Shown: positions 9,822-19,768 of the stretch, piece by piece
Position numbering within the stretch: the stretch's first letter is position 1
Layout: each line of letters opens with the position of its first letter
NCBI GenBank assembly: GCA_902612005.1
Contig: CACMCA010000006.1
Coordinates: 1-64,000, forward strand
Length of the DNA stretch: 64,000 nt
Direction of reading: 5' to 3'
DNA from: an uncultured Prochlorococcus sp.
GTDB lineage: Bacteria; Cyanobacteriota; Cyanobacteriia; PCC-6307; Cyanobiaceae
The notes under the pieces: generated by a model
What the model was told of the DNA's origin: nothing
Databases searched by the model: none
Seen by the model: the letters and a program-made list of their open reading frames with translations, nothing else
Made by a program: the position numbers and the translations under genes

Positions 9822-11957
9822 ATGCAAAAACATTTTTTAAAATTTAGAAAGGGTTTCACAAATGTTGCCTTCTCCCCTTTGATTTTGATATTAAATAATT
9901 CAGAACTGGCCGCTGAGTATTTGCCAAATAGTGTTGATCAATCAATAAGAACCTTTGAAATGCCAAATATTAATAATGGTTCATTTCAAAGGATTGATAT
10001 CAAAAAAGGAGAGAAATTTCTTTTTGCAGAAAATAATAATGATACTAATGAAAAAAGTGTTCTTATCTCAGAAATAATTATCGAAGGTTGGGAAAATCAT
10101 CCTGAAGGTAGAAAACTTGAATTGGCTGCATATGATTCTATGAGCATAAAGCCCGGAAGTATTGTTGATAATCGAATTTTAAATCAAGACATCAATGCAA
10201 TATATGCTAGTGGTTGGTTTTCAGGAGTAAAAATAAAGTCTCAAGATGGGCCGCTAGGCGTGAGGCTAATAGTAAATGTAGTGCCTAATCCAATTTTGAC
10301 CAAAGTTGAACTTAAACCAATAAACTCTGTAATTTCTAATGAATATGTAGATGATATTTTTAATAATTATTATGGAACAACTCTTAACTTAAATGAATTT
10401 CAAAATAAGATAGAAATAATAAAAAAACGCTATGAAAAAGAGGGTTATTCTCTAGTTAGAATTAGTGGCCCTGATAGAATCTCTGAGAACGGAGTAATAA
10501 CATTAAAAGTTTCTGAGGGGATCATATCTGACGTAAAAATAAGATTCCTAGATTCTGATGGTGAATCTGTAATTGATGGGAAACCTAGAAAAGGGAAAAC
10601 AAAAGACTGGGTCATAAAAAGAGAATTAAAAACACAACCTGGCTCAATATTTAATAGAAAAATTTTAGAGGCTGATATCCGTAGACTATATGCCACATCA
10701 TTATTTGATGATATAAAGGTTTCTCTTGGCCCTGACAATTCAAATCCAGGTCAAGTCATAATTTTTTTAGACTTCAGCGAGATAAGAACAGGATCATTAA
10801 CAGGTGGACTTGGTTATAGCAATAGTTCAGGTATCTTCGCAACAATTGGTTTGCAGGAAACAAATACATTAGGTAGAGCATGGTCTACAAATTTAAACCT
10901 TAATTTTGGGGAATATTCAACTACCTATAATTTTTCATTATATGATCCATGGATTAAAGGAGATAAACATAAAACATCTTTTAGAACAAATGTTTTTCTA
11001 AGCAGAGATTATCCACAAGAATTTAAAAGTGAAAAAAATGGGAGATTTTATGCAGTTGATGATCAAATACCTTCTAGTTCAGATACTTTTTCATCAATAG
11101 TTTTAGAAAAAACAGGAGGCGGCTTTTCTTTTTCAAGACCTCTTAATGGTGGAGATCCATTCAAGGTCGCTAAATGGAGAGTTCTTGCAGGGATGAATTT
11201 TAAGGAAGTGAAGATGATTGATGGTGATGGGAACAAAAAACCTTTTGGCGATATGACGCCAACTACACCCAAAAATATAAGCGAGATTATTTGTATTGGA
11301 TTCACTCCAAATGATGGTTCATGCCCTGCAGAAAATTTATTAGTGAGTTTTATTGCTAGTACTTCTAGAAATAATTTGAACAATTCCATCAACCCTACTG
11401 CAGGAAATAAATTTAGCTTTGGTAGCGAACAATTTGTTTCTATGGGGACAAACTCCCCTACTTTTAATAGGATGAAAGCTTCATATTCATTTTTTATCCC
11501 AACAAAATTAATAAATTTAACTAAAGCATGTAAGTCTAGCGATGCCACTAGTAAAGACTGTCCTCAAGCTATTGGGTTTCAATTTAAGACAGGAACTATT
11601 CTTGGAGAATTACCTCCTTACGAAGCATTTTGTTTGGGAGGAACCTCATCTGTTAGAGGTTGGAGATCTTGTGATTTAGCTGTAAGTAGAAGTTTTGTTG
11701 AGGGCACAGCAGAATATAGATTTCCTGTTTGGAGAATGATATCAGGAGCTTTATTCGTTGATGCAGGAAGTGATCTTGGCTCTCAAAAGGAAGTTCCTGG
11801 AAAACCGGGAAAATTATTGAAGAAATCAGGTTCTGGTTTTTCCCTTGGAGGAGGACTTGGGGTTAAAACACCAATAGGTCCATTGAGATTAGATGTTGCT
11901 AGCAAGGATCTAAGTGGAGATTGGAGATATACACTTGGAGTTGGATGGAAGTTTTAA
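9822..11957 (+). CDS. Omp85/BamA-family outer membrane assembly protein
   Basis: This is an outer-membrane beta-barrel insertase of the BamA/Toc75 family, 711 residues. After a short hydrophobic leader it has POTRA repeats (about residues 80-330). These include the segments SEIIIEGWENHPEGR, PGSIVDNRILNQDINAIYAS and GSIFNRKILEADIRRLYATS. A C-terminal 16-stranded barrel follows, with the conserved VRGW loop (SSVRGWRSCD) and an aromatic C-terminus ending GWKF. Its stop codon is immediately followed by the GTG of lpxC, so the two are almost certainly one transcript for outer-membrane synthesis. Confidence 0.93.
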   Translation: MQKHFLKFRKGFTNVAFSPLILILNNSELAAEYLPNSVDQSIRTFEMPNINNGSFQRIDIKKGEKFLFAENNNDTNEKSVLISEIIIEGWENHPEGRKLELAAYDSMSIKPGSIVDNRILNQDINAIYASGWFSGVKIKSQDGPLGVRLIVNVVPNPILTKVELKPINSVISNEYVDDIFNNYYGTTLNLNEFQNKIEIIKKRYEKEGYSLVRISGPDRISENGVITLKVSEGIISDVKIRFLDSDGESVIDGKPRKGKTKDWVIKRELKTQPGSIFNRKILEADIRRLYATSLFDDIKVSLGPDNSNPGQVIIFLDFSEIRTGSLTGGLGYSNSSGIFATIGLQETNTLGRAWSTNLNLNFGEYSTTYNFSLYDPWIKGDKHKTSFRTNVFLSRDYPQEFKSEKNGRFYAVDDQIPSSSDTFSSIVLEKTGGGFSFSRPLNGGDPFKVAKWRVLAGMNFKEVKMIDGDGNKKPFGDMTPTTPKNISEIICIGFTPNDGSCPAENLLVSFIASTSRNNLNNSINPTAGNKFSFGSEQFVSMGTNSPTFNRMKASYSFFIPTKLINLTKACKSSDATSKDCPQAIGFQFKTGTILGELPPYEAFCLGGTSSVRGWRSCDLAVSRSFVEGTAEYRFPVWRMISGALFVDAGSDLGSQKEVPGKPGKLLKKSGSGFSLGGGLGVKTPIGPLRLDVASKDLSGDWRYTLGVGWKF

Positions 11958-12794
11958 GTGTTTTCATGGCCTGCTAATTATGATTCTTGCTATACCTTGG
12001 CTGGTGTGATCTCCAGAGAGGGTATAGGTCTTCACAGTGGAGAAAAAACAAGAGTTACAATTTCCCCCTATGACAAAGAAGGATATTATGTCTCTTTTAG
12101 GGACAAACCTAACGAGATTTTTAAGTTAACTCAGGATTTGATTGGGAGTACGATGCTTTGTACAGCGGTTAAATTAGGGGAGAGAAATTTGTATACCATC
12201 GAACACTTACTGTCTTCAATGGCAGGATGTGGCTTGAGTTATATACATATTGAAGTTGATGGGAAAGAGATTCCTCTTTTAGATGGATCAGCAATCCAGT
12301 GGGTTAGAGATTTTGAAGAAGTTGGGATAAAAAGGGTACCTAGACCAGATAATTTCTTTAGAGAGATAAATAAATCAATAATTATAAATAAAGAAGCATC
12401 TGTTATAGCCGCAACTCCTTCTGAAAAAACTACAATCATATCTACTATAAGTTTTGCCTATAAAGCAATTGGAAATCAAACTTTTGTGATTGAATTAAAT
12501 CCAAAAAGTTTTGTTGAAATGATTGCTCCTGCTAGAACATTTGGTTTTAAAGATCAATTTCAAGAGTTAAGTGAACTTGGATTAATAAAAGGTGGAAGTT
12601 TAGAGAATGCCCTTGTTTGTGATGGTGATAAATGGGTTAATCCACCATTAAGATTTGATAATGAACCAATAAGACATAAAATTTTAGACCTCATTGGGGA
12701 CTTGGCTTTGGTAGGGTTACCTAAGGCTCAAATTTTAGTTTATAAAGGATCACATTCTTTAAATGCTTTATTGGCCTCATCGCTAAAAATTTAA
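11958..12794 (+). CDS. lpxC: UDP-3-O-acyl-N-acetylglucosamine deacetylase
   Basis: LpxC performs the committed zinc-dependent step of lipid A synthesis. The 278-residue product shows GIGLHSGE near residue 23. The metal and catalytic residues correspond to the E. coli enzyme: H83 in [12 protein letters not shown]240 and D244 in [13 protein letters not shown], and H266 in SHSLNALL. The start is a GTG at 11958, directly abutting the omp85 stop. fabZ, lpxA and lpxB follow in the same direction. Confidence 0.96.
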   Translation: MFSWPANYDSCYTLAGVISREGIGLHSGEKTRVTISPYDKEGYYVSFRDKPNEIFKLTQDLIGSTMLCTAVKLGERNLYTIEHLLSSMAGCGLSYIHIEVDGKEIPLLDGSAIQWVRDFEEVGIKRVPRPDNFFREINKSIIINKEASVIAATPSEKTTIISTISFAYKAIGNQTFVIELNPKSFVEMIAPARTFGFKDQFQELSELGLIKGGSLENALVCDGDKWVNPPLRFDNEPIRHKILDLIGDLALVGLPKAQILVYKGSHSLNALLASSLKI

Positions 12795-12811
12795 CTTTAT
12801 CTTTAATTGTT

Positions 12812-13270
12812 TTGGAAAATAAATTATTCAGTGAAAATAATCAACTTTCCTCTGAACAGATACTAGGTTTGTTACCTCATAGATATCCTTTTGCTCTTGT
12901 AGACAAAGTCATAGAGTATATTCCAGGAGAAAGAGCTGTTGGAGTAAAAAACGTAACTATAAATGAGCCTCAATTTCAGGGACACTTTCCTGAGAGACCC
13001 TTGATGCCTGGAGTTCTTATTGTTGAATCAATGGCTCAAGTTGGTGGAATAATTGTAACGCAAATGCCTGATCTTCCTAAAGGACTTTTCGTATTCGCTG
13101 GAATTAATAATGTTAAATTCAGAAAACCAGTTGTACCTGGAGATCAATTGATAATTTCTTGTGAGTTATTGTCTATTAAAAGAAAAAGATTTGGGAAGGT
13201 TAAAGGCGAGGCTCATGTTGATGGGAAGTTGGTTTGCGTTGGAGAATTAATGTTTTCATTAGTTGATTAG
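12812..13270 (+). CDS. fabZ: 3-hydroxyacyl-ACP dehydratase FabZ
   Basis: FabZ dehydrates beta-hydroxyacyl-ACP and balances fatty acid against lipid A synthesis. The 152-residue product has the active-site segment [11 protein letters not shown] with His58, and Glu72 in [11 protein letters not shown]. The start is TTG at 12812; no ATG precedes the conserved core. It lies between lpxC and lpxA, the order common in Gram-negative lipid A clusters. Confidence 0.96.
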   Translation: MENKLFSENNQLSSEQILGLLPHRYPFALVDKVIEYIPGERAVGVKNVTINEPQFQGHFPERPLMPGVLIVESMAQVGGIIVTQMPDLPKGLFVFAGINNVKFRKPVVPGDQLIISCELLSIKRKRFGKVKGEAHVDGKLVCVGELMFSLVD

Positions 13271-13274
13271 GGAT

Positions 13275-14117
13275 ATGGATAATAAAAATACAGAATTTAA
13301 TTCAAGCTTTAGTGGTGTGAAAGTCCACCCTAATGCTTTTGTTGATCCAAGTGCTGAATTACATGATGGCGTTATTATCTCTCAAGGAGCTATTGTTGGT
13401 CCTAATGTGACTATCGGAAAAGGAACTAAAATAGGACCGAATGCTGTTATTTCAGGAAGAACTAACATTGGTATAAACAATAAAGTTTTCCCAAATGTTT
13501 TTATAGGTCTTGATCCCCAAGACCTTAAATATAAAGGTGCCCCTACTGAAGTAATTATTGGAGATAATAATACTTTCAGAGAATGTGTAACTATTAATAA
13601 AGCAACTGATGAAGGTGAAAAAACCATTATAGGCAATAATAATTTGTTGATGGCTTATACTCACATCGGACATAATTGTGAACTTGGAAACAGTATAGTT
13701 TTATCAAATAGTGTTCAAGTAGCGGGCCATGTGAAGATCGAAGATAAAGCTATTATTGGCGGTTGTTTAGGTATTCATCAATTTGTACATATTGGATATT
13801 TAGCAATGATTGGAGGGATGACTAGAGTAGACAGAGATGTCCCCCCTTTTTGTTTGGCAGAAGGGCATCCAGGAAGATTGAGAGGTTTAAATAGGATTGG
13901 AATTAAGAGAAGTGGTTTAATGGAAAATAAGGATTTTGACTTAAAATTACTTCAAAGTAATTGGAATCTACTATTTAAATCTAGTGATGCAATTTCAAAT
14001 TCACTAGAAAAAGTAATGAAAGGAGAATTAGATATTTCATCTTCAAGATTATGTAGTTTTTTAAAAGAGTCAATATCTAAAGAAAGACGAGGACCAATGC
14101 CTTTAGTGAATATATGA
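13275..14117 (+). CDS. lpxA: UDP-N-acetylglucosamine O-acyltransferase
   Basis: LpxA adds the first acyl chain to UDP-GlcNAc. The protein is a left-handed beta-helix with hexapeptide repeats from VHPNAFVDPSAELHDG through IGPNAVISGRTNIG to LGIHQFVHIGYLAMIGG, followed by a C-terminal helical region. The ATG at 13275 (280 residues) is preferred. An upstream TTG at 13263 would overlap fabZ and add four residues with no conservation value. The stop overlaps the lpxB start in an ATGA junction at 14114-14117, implying translational coupling. Confidence 0.95.
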   Translation: MDNKNTEFNSSFSGVKVHPNAFVDPSAELHDGVIISQGAIVGPNVTIGKGTKIGPNAVISGRTNIGINNKVFPNVFIGLDPQDLKYKGAPTEVIIGDNNTFRECVTINKATDEGEKTIIGNNNLLMAYTHIGHNCELGNSIVLSNSVQVAGHVKIEDKAIIGGCLGIHQFVHIGYLAMIGGMTRVDRDVPPFCLAEGHPGRLRGLNRIGIKRSGLMENKDFDLKLLQSNWNLLFKSSDAISNSLEKVMKGELDISSSRLCSFLKESISKERRGPMPLVNI

Positions 14118-15294
14118 ACAAAAAGATATTTATAAGTACTGGAGAAGTCTCTGGAGATTTGCACGGAAGTTTGTTATCAAAAGCATTATTAGATGAAGCT
14201 AAAAAAAAATCTATAGATTTAGAAATTTGCGGATTAGGTGGGGAAAGGATGAAGAAAGAAGGTGTAAAAGTTCTTCAAGATACTACTTCAATTAGTGCAA
14301 TAGGAATTTGGGAGGCTTTACCTCTAATTATTCCAACAATAAGAATTCAAAAAAGGTTTTACAAATTTCTAAAAAAATATCCTCCCGATTGCTTAATTTT
14401 GATTGACTATATGGGACCCAATATAAAAATTGGTACCCAATTAAAAAGATCGAAGATTAATATTCCAATTTTTTACTATATTGCTCCTCAAGAGTGGGCT
14501 TATAGGGTTGGCAATAATAATTCAACAAATCTAATAAAGTTTTCTGATAAGATTTTTGCGATTTTTAAGAAAGAAGCAGCATTCTACAAAAAGAGGGGCG
14601 GGAATGTTTTTTGGGTTGGACATCCATTGATTGATTTAACAAAAAAAACTTCCACTAAAGAAAGATGCCAGAACTATTTTAAACCTTCGCCCAGATCAAA
14701 ACATCATACTTTTAATGCCCGCATCAAGACCTCAAGAATTGCGATATATATTACCTACTTTCATGAAAGCGGCTAAAAAAATTACAACAAAAATATCCAA
14801 GTTTAGTTGTCTATATTCCCTCATGTCGCAATGTTTTTGATGAAATATTCAAAAAAGCCTTTAGAAAATATCAAGTTAAAGGACTTGTGATTTCTCAAAA
14901 AGATAGTGCAAAATTAAAGCCTTATATTTATTCACTCACTAAAATTGCTCTTTGTAAATCTGGGACAGTTAATATGGAATTAGCTTTATATGGAATCCCA
15001 CAGATTGTTGGTTATAGAGTAAGTAGGGTAACTGCTTTTATTGCCAAAAAAATTCTCAATTTCAAAGTAAAATTTATTTCCCCTGTAAATTTGTTAGTTA
15101 ATAAATTTATAATCCCTGAATTTGTACAAAAGGAGTTTGATGAAAAGAAAATTTTTTATAAATCTTGTAGGATTCTTGAAGGGAAGTCAGAACAAATAAA
15201 AATTAAGAAAGGTTATGCTTTTTTAAAAAAAGAATTAGGAGAAGAGGGCGTAGTCCAGAGAGCTGCTAAAGAGATTATTAATTCTATTATTTGA
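14114..15294 (+). pseudogene. lpxB: lipid-A-disaccharide synthase, frame broken twice
   Basis: LpxB condenses UDP-diacylglucosamine with lipid X. The N-terminal part (FISTGEVSGDLHGSLL, IDYMGPN, FYYIAPQEWA, VFWVGHPLID) reads well to about 14680. The expected continuation PDQNIILLMPASRPQELRYI is in the next frame from about 14682. A second +1 shift in the seven-A run at 14775-14781 restores QQKYPSLVVYIPSC, which runs to the stop at 15294. The span is 1181 nt, exactly two more than 393 codons, so removing two bases gives a 392-residue protein of normal length. Either a real decaying gene or two indel errors. The start overlaps lpxA by 4 nt. Confidence 0.85.
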
Positions 15295-15310
15295 ACTTTA
15301 TAATAAATAA

Positions 15311-15913
15311 ATGAAATATTTCTTACCTCTAATAATTACTCTTTCAATATTTATTAATCCTGTAAACGCTTTTGCAGAGGAATTAATTCTTGCAGGAGGT
15401 TGTTTTTGGTGTTTAGAACATGATTTAGAGTCATTAAAGGGGATAAATTTTGTACAAAGTGGCTATTCAGGTGGAGATTTACAAAATCCTACATACGAAA
15501 ATCATGTAGGACATCAAGAAGTGGTTTTGGTTAACTATAATTCCAAATTTGTAACTTTACCCGAGATACTTAGGCTCTATTTTAGAAATATTGATCCTCT
15601 GGACGGCAACGGTCAATTTTGTGATCGTGGAGATTCTTATAGGCCAGTCATTTTTTTCAAAGATGCAACTGAGGAAAGTGATGCAAAAAATGCAATTGTT
15701 TCGGCCTCTAATGAATTGCGGGTGCCATTAGAAAAAATATCGGTAGAACTAAAATCAAAAGGTCAATTTTGGTTGGCTGAAGAATATCATCAGGATTTCG
15801 CTGAGAGAAATGAATTAAAATATAAGTTCTATAGATTCTCATGTGGGAGAGATCAGAGGTTGGATAAATTATGGGGCGATAACGCTAGATCAACAAATCT
15901 TTGGGATGAATGA
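15311..15913 (+). CDS. msrA: peptide methionine-S-sulfoxide reductase with signal peptide
   Basis: MsrA reduces methionine S-sulfoxide in proteins. The catalytic motif GGCFWCLEHD places the nucleophilic cysteine at residue 31. The segments SGYSGGD and NPTYENHVGHQEVV, plus a later EEYHQDF, are typical. Residues 1-22 form a clear cleavable signal peptide ending in NAFA, so this copy should act outside the cytoplasm. It follows lpxB by 16 nt and may belong to the same envelope transcript. Confidence 0.93.
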   Translation: MKYFLPLIITLSIFINPVNAFAEELILAGGCFWCLEHDLESLKGINFVQSGYSGGDLQNPTYENHVGHQEVVLVNYNSKFVTLPEILRLYFRNIDPLDGNGQFCDRGDSYRPVIFFKDATEESDAKNAIVSASNELRVPLEKISVELKSKGQFWLAEEYHQDFAERNELKYKFYRFSCGRDQRLDKLWGDNARSTNLWDE

Positions 15914-15924
15914 TTAAAATATAG

Positions 15925-17397
15925 TTATTTATTTTTAATCCATTGAACAAGAGTTTTAACTCCAAAACCGGTTGCGCCTGATGGGTTAATTCCCTTATTC
16001 TTGTCAGTCCAACAAGTCCCAGCAATATCAATATGAGCCCATTTAATCTCTTTATCAAAGAATTCTTCTAAAAACAAAGCAGCAGTTATTGACCCACCTG
16101 CTCTAGGGCCTGTATTTTTCATATCAGCTATATGAGACTTTAAACCTTCTTTATAAGATTTTTGTAAAGGCATTTGCCATAATTCTTCTCCAGAAAGGGC
16201 TGATGCAGCTTTTAGATCATTTGCTAGATCATCATTATTGCTCCAGAATCCAGCTACATCATTCCCTAATGCAACAACAATAGCTCCTGTTAAAGTTGCT
16301 AGATCTATTATTGAATCCGGTTTTAAATTTGATGCGTAAGTTAAAGCATCAGCTAATGTGAGTCTACCCTCTGCATCAGTGTTATTGATTTCAATTGTCT
16401 TACCATTAGATGCTTTAACTACATCTCCGGGATGTACTGCGGATCCATTTATCATGTTTTCGCAAGATGCCACAATAAAATGAATTTCTAATCCCTTTGG
16501 TTTTATTGCTCCAAGTGCTTTTGCTGCTCCTAAAACAGCAGCGCTTCCGCCCATATCATATTTCATCATTTCAATCTGAGATGCTCCCACTTTCAGGTTG
16601 TATCCTCCAGAGTCAAAGGTTAAACCCTTCCCAACAAGCGCAATCTTTTCTTTTATAGGCCCCTCTGACTTTAAAGTAAGATGTATAAATTTAGGATCTA
16701 AATCAGAACCTTTTGCTACAGCTAAATATGCACCCATTCCTAAATCTTCACAATCTTTTGCCTCTAAAATTTTTACTTCCAAACCATGATCTTTAGCTAT
16801 TTGAGAAGCTTGTACAGACATTTCCTTAGGTGTAAGACTATTTGGAGGGGCGGCTACAAGTCTTCTAGCTAGTTCTACACCTTCACATATTTGTGCGGTC
16901 TCTTCAAAGCTAATATTCTCAAATTTTTTTAAATTCAAAAACTCTATTTCCTTAAGAACTTTCTTTTCATCTTTTTTCTTATTGAATCGATTGTCCTTGT
17001 AGGCAGATAATCTTGCTGACTCTGCTAATTGATTTATTTCTAGTTCTGAATTGATTAATTCCCAGGGTAGCAAGATGCTGATTTTTTCATTTTTATCAAC
17101 TGTTTTCCTAACTAAATTTCCTATAGAGTTTTCTATATCACTTTTATTTAGGTCTTTTGATTTGCCAAGACCAACTACGATTAAAGTTTCTAATTTTTGA
17201 TCTAAAAATTCAAATGTTAAAGTTTTTCCTTTTTCTCCTTTGAATTTTTTTTGAGTAATTTTTTTTAGTAATAATTTTGGGTCAACTACAAACTCTATTT
17301 TTTCAAATTGGCTTGCAATTTCTTCCTCTAAAACTCCAAAAATTAATGAAGCACCTTGCCAGTTATCTAGATTTTTTTGGAATGTGGAAAATTGCAT
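15925..17397 (-). CDS. pepA: leucyl aminopeptidase (M17)
   Basis: M17 aminopeptidase of 490 residues that uses two metal ions and forms hexamers. The C-terminal catalytic domain shows [15 protein letters not shown], then [14 protein letters not shown], and the family signature [15 protein letters not shown]. The N-terminal domain is less conserved, as usual. It is convergent with msrA (11 nt) and lies 24 nt downstream of the GIY-YIG-like gene on the same strand. Confidence 0.95.
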   Translation of the reverse strand: MQFSTFQKNLDNWQGASLIFGVLEEEIASQFEKIEFVVDPKLLLKKITQKKFKGEKGKTLTFEFLDQKLETLIVVGLGKSKDLNKSDIENSIGNLVRKTVDKNEKISILLPWELINSELEINQLAESARLSAYKDNRFNKKKDEKKVLKEIEFLNLKKFENISFEETAQICEGVELARRLVAAPPNSLTPKEMSVQASQIAKDHGLEVKILEAKDCEDLGMGAYLAVAKGSDLDPKFIHLTLKSEGPIKEKIALVGKGLTFDSGGYNLKVGASQIEMMKYDMGGSAAVLGAAKALGAIKPKGLEIHFIVASCENMINGSAVHPGDVVKASNGKTIEINNTDAEGRLTLADALTYASNLKPDSIIDLATLTGAIVVALGNDVAGFWSNNDDLANDLKAASALSGEELWQMPLQKSYKEGLKSHIADMKNTGPRAGGSITAALFLEEFFDKEIKWAHIDIAGTCWTDKNKGINPSGATGFGVKTLVQWIKNK

Positions 17398-17421
17398 TTG
17401 TAAAATAGATTTAATTAACTT

Positions 17422-18033
17422 TTAGTTGTTTGTGAAAGTAGTTGCCCACCTATCTCGAGTTTCTTTATTAAAAGGTGGTAACCATAAATATATCAGTTGC
17501 TGTTCTAATTTACGTCTTAATTTTACTTCTTTCGGTACATCTAAGAAGAAACGAATATCTTGGTGACTTGAGAGTTTGTTATGAGCAAGGGCTTCTTTAT
17601 AGTTCATGAGGTAATTTTTACAGTCATGTTCTCCCTTCCATCTCTTATTTGCTGAATTTGTTTCTCCTATATATAGGATTATTTTCGAACTCTCCATCGA
17701 GTCAATTACAAAATACATTGCTGGCCCAGTGTGTACATATTGATTGGTTCTCCAAAAGTTCAATGATAAAGGCTGCAGGGAAAAAGGATCAATTTTTCTT
17801 TCATTGGAGATTATATTTATAGGAAGACTTGTTTGGTTCAAAGTTTTATTGTGAGTATCTTTTGAAATTTTGAATTGGTGATTATATATTCTATTTCTCC
17901 ATTCAGTTAGGTTTTTGCCTTTGATTTTTAGATTGTTTGAATTTTGAAACTTAATTGATGTATTTACATTTGAACCGAATAATTCAAATTGTCTATGTTG
18001 ATTTGAAATATTATTTAGGTTAAATTTTTCCAA
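17422..18033 (-). CDS. GIY-YIG-like nuclease domain protein, function unknown
   Basis: I do not recognise a named family, but the C-terminal half resembles a GIY-YIG nuclease fold. It has MYFVID (residues 106-111), LYIGETNSANKRW (120-132) with Tyr121, Gly123 and Arg131, His136, Glu177 in RRKLEQQLIYLW, and Asn189. These fall in the order Y-x-Y/G-R-H-E-N expected of the active site. The N-terminal 90 residues are polar and Asn-rich and match nothing I know. The product is 203 residues with an ATG start. It lies upstream of pepA on the same strand. Role in DNA repair or recombination is possible but not shown. Confidence 0.65.
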   Translation of the reverse strand: MEKFNLNNISNQHRQFELFGSNVNTSIKFQNSNNLKIKGKNLTEWRNRIYNHQFKISKDTHNKTLNQTSLPINIISNERKIDPFSLQPLSLNFWRTNQYVHTGPAMYFVIDSMESSKIILYIGETNSANKRWKGEHDCKNYLMNYKEALAHNKLSSHQDIRFFLDVPKEVKLRRKLEQQLIYLWLPPFNKETRDRWATTFTNN

Positions 18034-18184
18034 TATTTATATAATATGTCTATTAAATTTAATTCTGAAAAGATATAAATCAAAGAATTATTTATAAACT
18101 AAAATTTATTAATGTTCTAATCAATTGAAAAGATTCTTGTTATCTTGTAAATGAGCCTTAATCTTGCGAAGAAAAAAAATAGAA

Positions 18185-18508
18185 ATGGGATTCTTTGAGT
18201 CAGACATCGTTCAAGAAGAAGCTAAAAAGCTTTTTACAGATTACCAAGAACTTATGAAACTTGGTTCTGATTATGGAAAATTTGACAGAGAAGGGAAAAA
18301 AATGTTTATAAAAAAAATGGAATCACTTATGGATCGTTATAAGGTTTTTATGAAGAGATTTGAATTGTCTGAAGATTTTCAAGCAAAAATGACAGTAGAA
18401 CAATTAAAGACACAGTTAAGTCAATTTGGGATCACTCCTGATCAAATGTTCGATCAAATGAATAAAACCTTAATAAGAATGAAGGATGAACTTGATAAAA
18501 CTTCTTAA
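18185..18508 (+). CDS. DUF1825-like conserved cyanobacterial protein
   Basis: A small soluble, highly charged, mostly helical protein of 107 residues. It begins MGFFESDIVQEEAKKLF and ends with a Met/Gln-rich amphipathic segment. The pattern fits the cyanobacterial DUF1825 family, whose function is unknown. A frame extension to a TTG at 18164 adds a basic RRKKIE stretch, but the ATG at 18185 starts the conserved part and is preferred. It precedes tyrS by 14 nt and may be co-transcribed. Confidence 0.75.
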   Translation: MGFFESDIVQEEAKKLFTDYQELMKLGSDYGKFDREGKKMFIKKMESLMDRYKVFMKRFELSEDFQAKMTVEQLKTQLSQFGITPDQMFDQMNKTLIRMKDELDKTS

Positions 18509-18522
18509 ATTGTTAAAGCTTC

Positions 18523-19762
18523 ATGTCAGATAATTTAATATTGCCATCATGGCTGTCAAGAGGAATAGAAGAATATTTTCCAATTAAGGGAACAGATCAA
18601 ACCTTTTCGGAGATAATTGATCATGCAAAAAAAAAATAATAAAAAATTAAGGGTTAAACTCGGGATTGATCCAACTGGAACAGATATTCATCTTGGGCAT
18701 AGCATATTGTTTAAAAAACTTAGGGCATTCCAAGATAATGGACATATTGCAGTTTTAATTATTGGAGATTTTACTGCTCAAATTGGAGACCCAACCGGAA
18801 AAAACAAAACAAGAGTTCAGTTATCGGAAAAACAAGTTAAGGATAATGCAAAAACATACTTAACCCAACTAGGGATGGGAAAGCCAGCTAATGAATCTAT
18901 TTTAGATTTTGATTCAAAAGATAGAATAGAAATTAGATACAACAGTGAATGGTTAAAAGGATTAAATCTTAATTCGATAATTGAATTAATGGGTAGTGCA
19001 ACAGTTAGTCAAATGCTAGCTAAGGAGGAATTTAATAAAAGGTATACTTCGCAAGTTCCAATTGCTTTGCATGAATTCTTATATCCACTATTACAAGGTT
19101 ACGATTCTGTAATTGTTCAATCAGATATTGAGCTTGGAGGTACAGATCAGAAATTTAATATTGCAATAGGAAGAGATCTTCAAAGGTATTTTAAACAAGA
19201 CCCTCAATTTGGTGTTCTACTTCCAATTTTGACAGGTTTAGATGGAATTAAGAAGATGAGTAAATCTGAATTTAACACCGTCGGCTTGACTGAAGATCCG
19301 CTTTCAATGTATTCAAAACTAGAAAAAGTACCAGATAATATCATACCCGCTTATTTTGAATTACTTACTGAATTAGATTTAAGTTTTCTTGAAAACTCAA
19401 ATCCTCGTGAATTACAGAGAAGAATGGCTTTAGAAGTTACTACTTTATTTCATGGAGCTGAAGAAGCATTAAAGGCGCAATCAAACTGCGAAAAATTATT
19501 CCTTGGACACAAAGATAAAGTTGGAGAAATTCCAGAGATTTCTTTAAAAGATGTAGTTTTTCCAGTAAAGTTTTTTTACTTATTAAGTGCTCTAAAACTT
19601 TTCAAATCCAGCAGCGAATCCAAAAGATCTATTAAAGGTGGGGGTGTGAAAATTGATAGTCAGAAAGTAATAAATCCAGATTTAGTTTTTAATTCAAAAA
19701 ATGATTTGAAAGGAAAAATTTTGCAAATTGGAAAAAAAATAATTAAGAGGTTTGAAAACTGA
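18523..19762 (+). CDS. tyrS: tyrosyl-tRNA synthetase, frameshift in a ten-A run
   Basis: TyrS charges tRNA-Tyr. The class I motifs are present: HLGH in the segment [10 protein letters not shown], and KMSKS in [10 protein letters not shown]. Read from the ATG at 18523, the normal N-terminus ([15 protein letters not shown]...FSEIIDHA) is in one frame up to the ten-A run at 18627-18636 and then hits TAA. The rest of the protein continues in the next frame. The 1240-nt span is one base more than 413 codons, so nine A's would give an intact 412-residue enzyme. Since tyrS is essential, a sequencing indel or rescue by polymerase slippage is more likely than true loss. Confidence 0.9.
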
Positions 19763-19768
19763 AAATTG

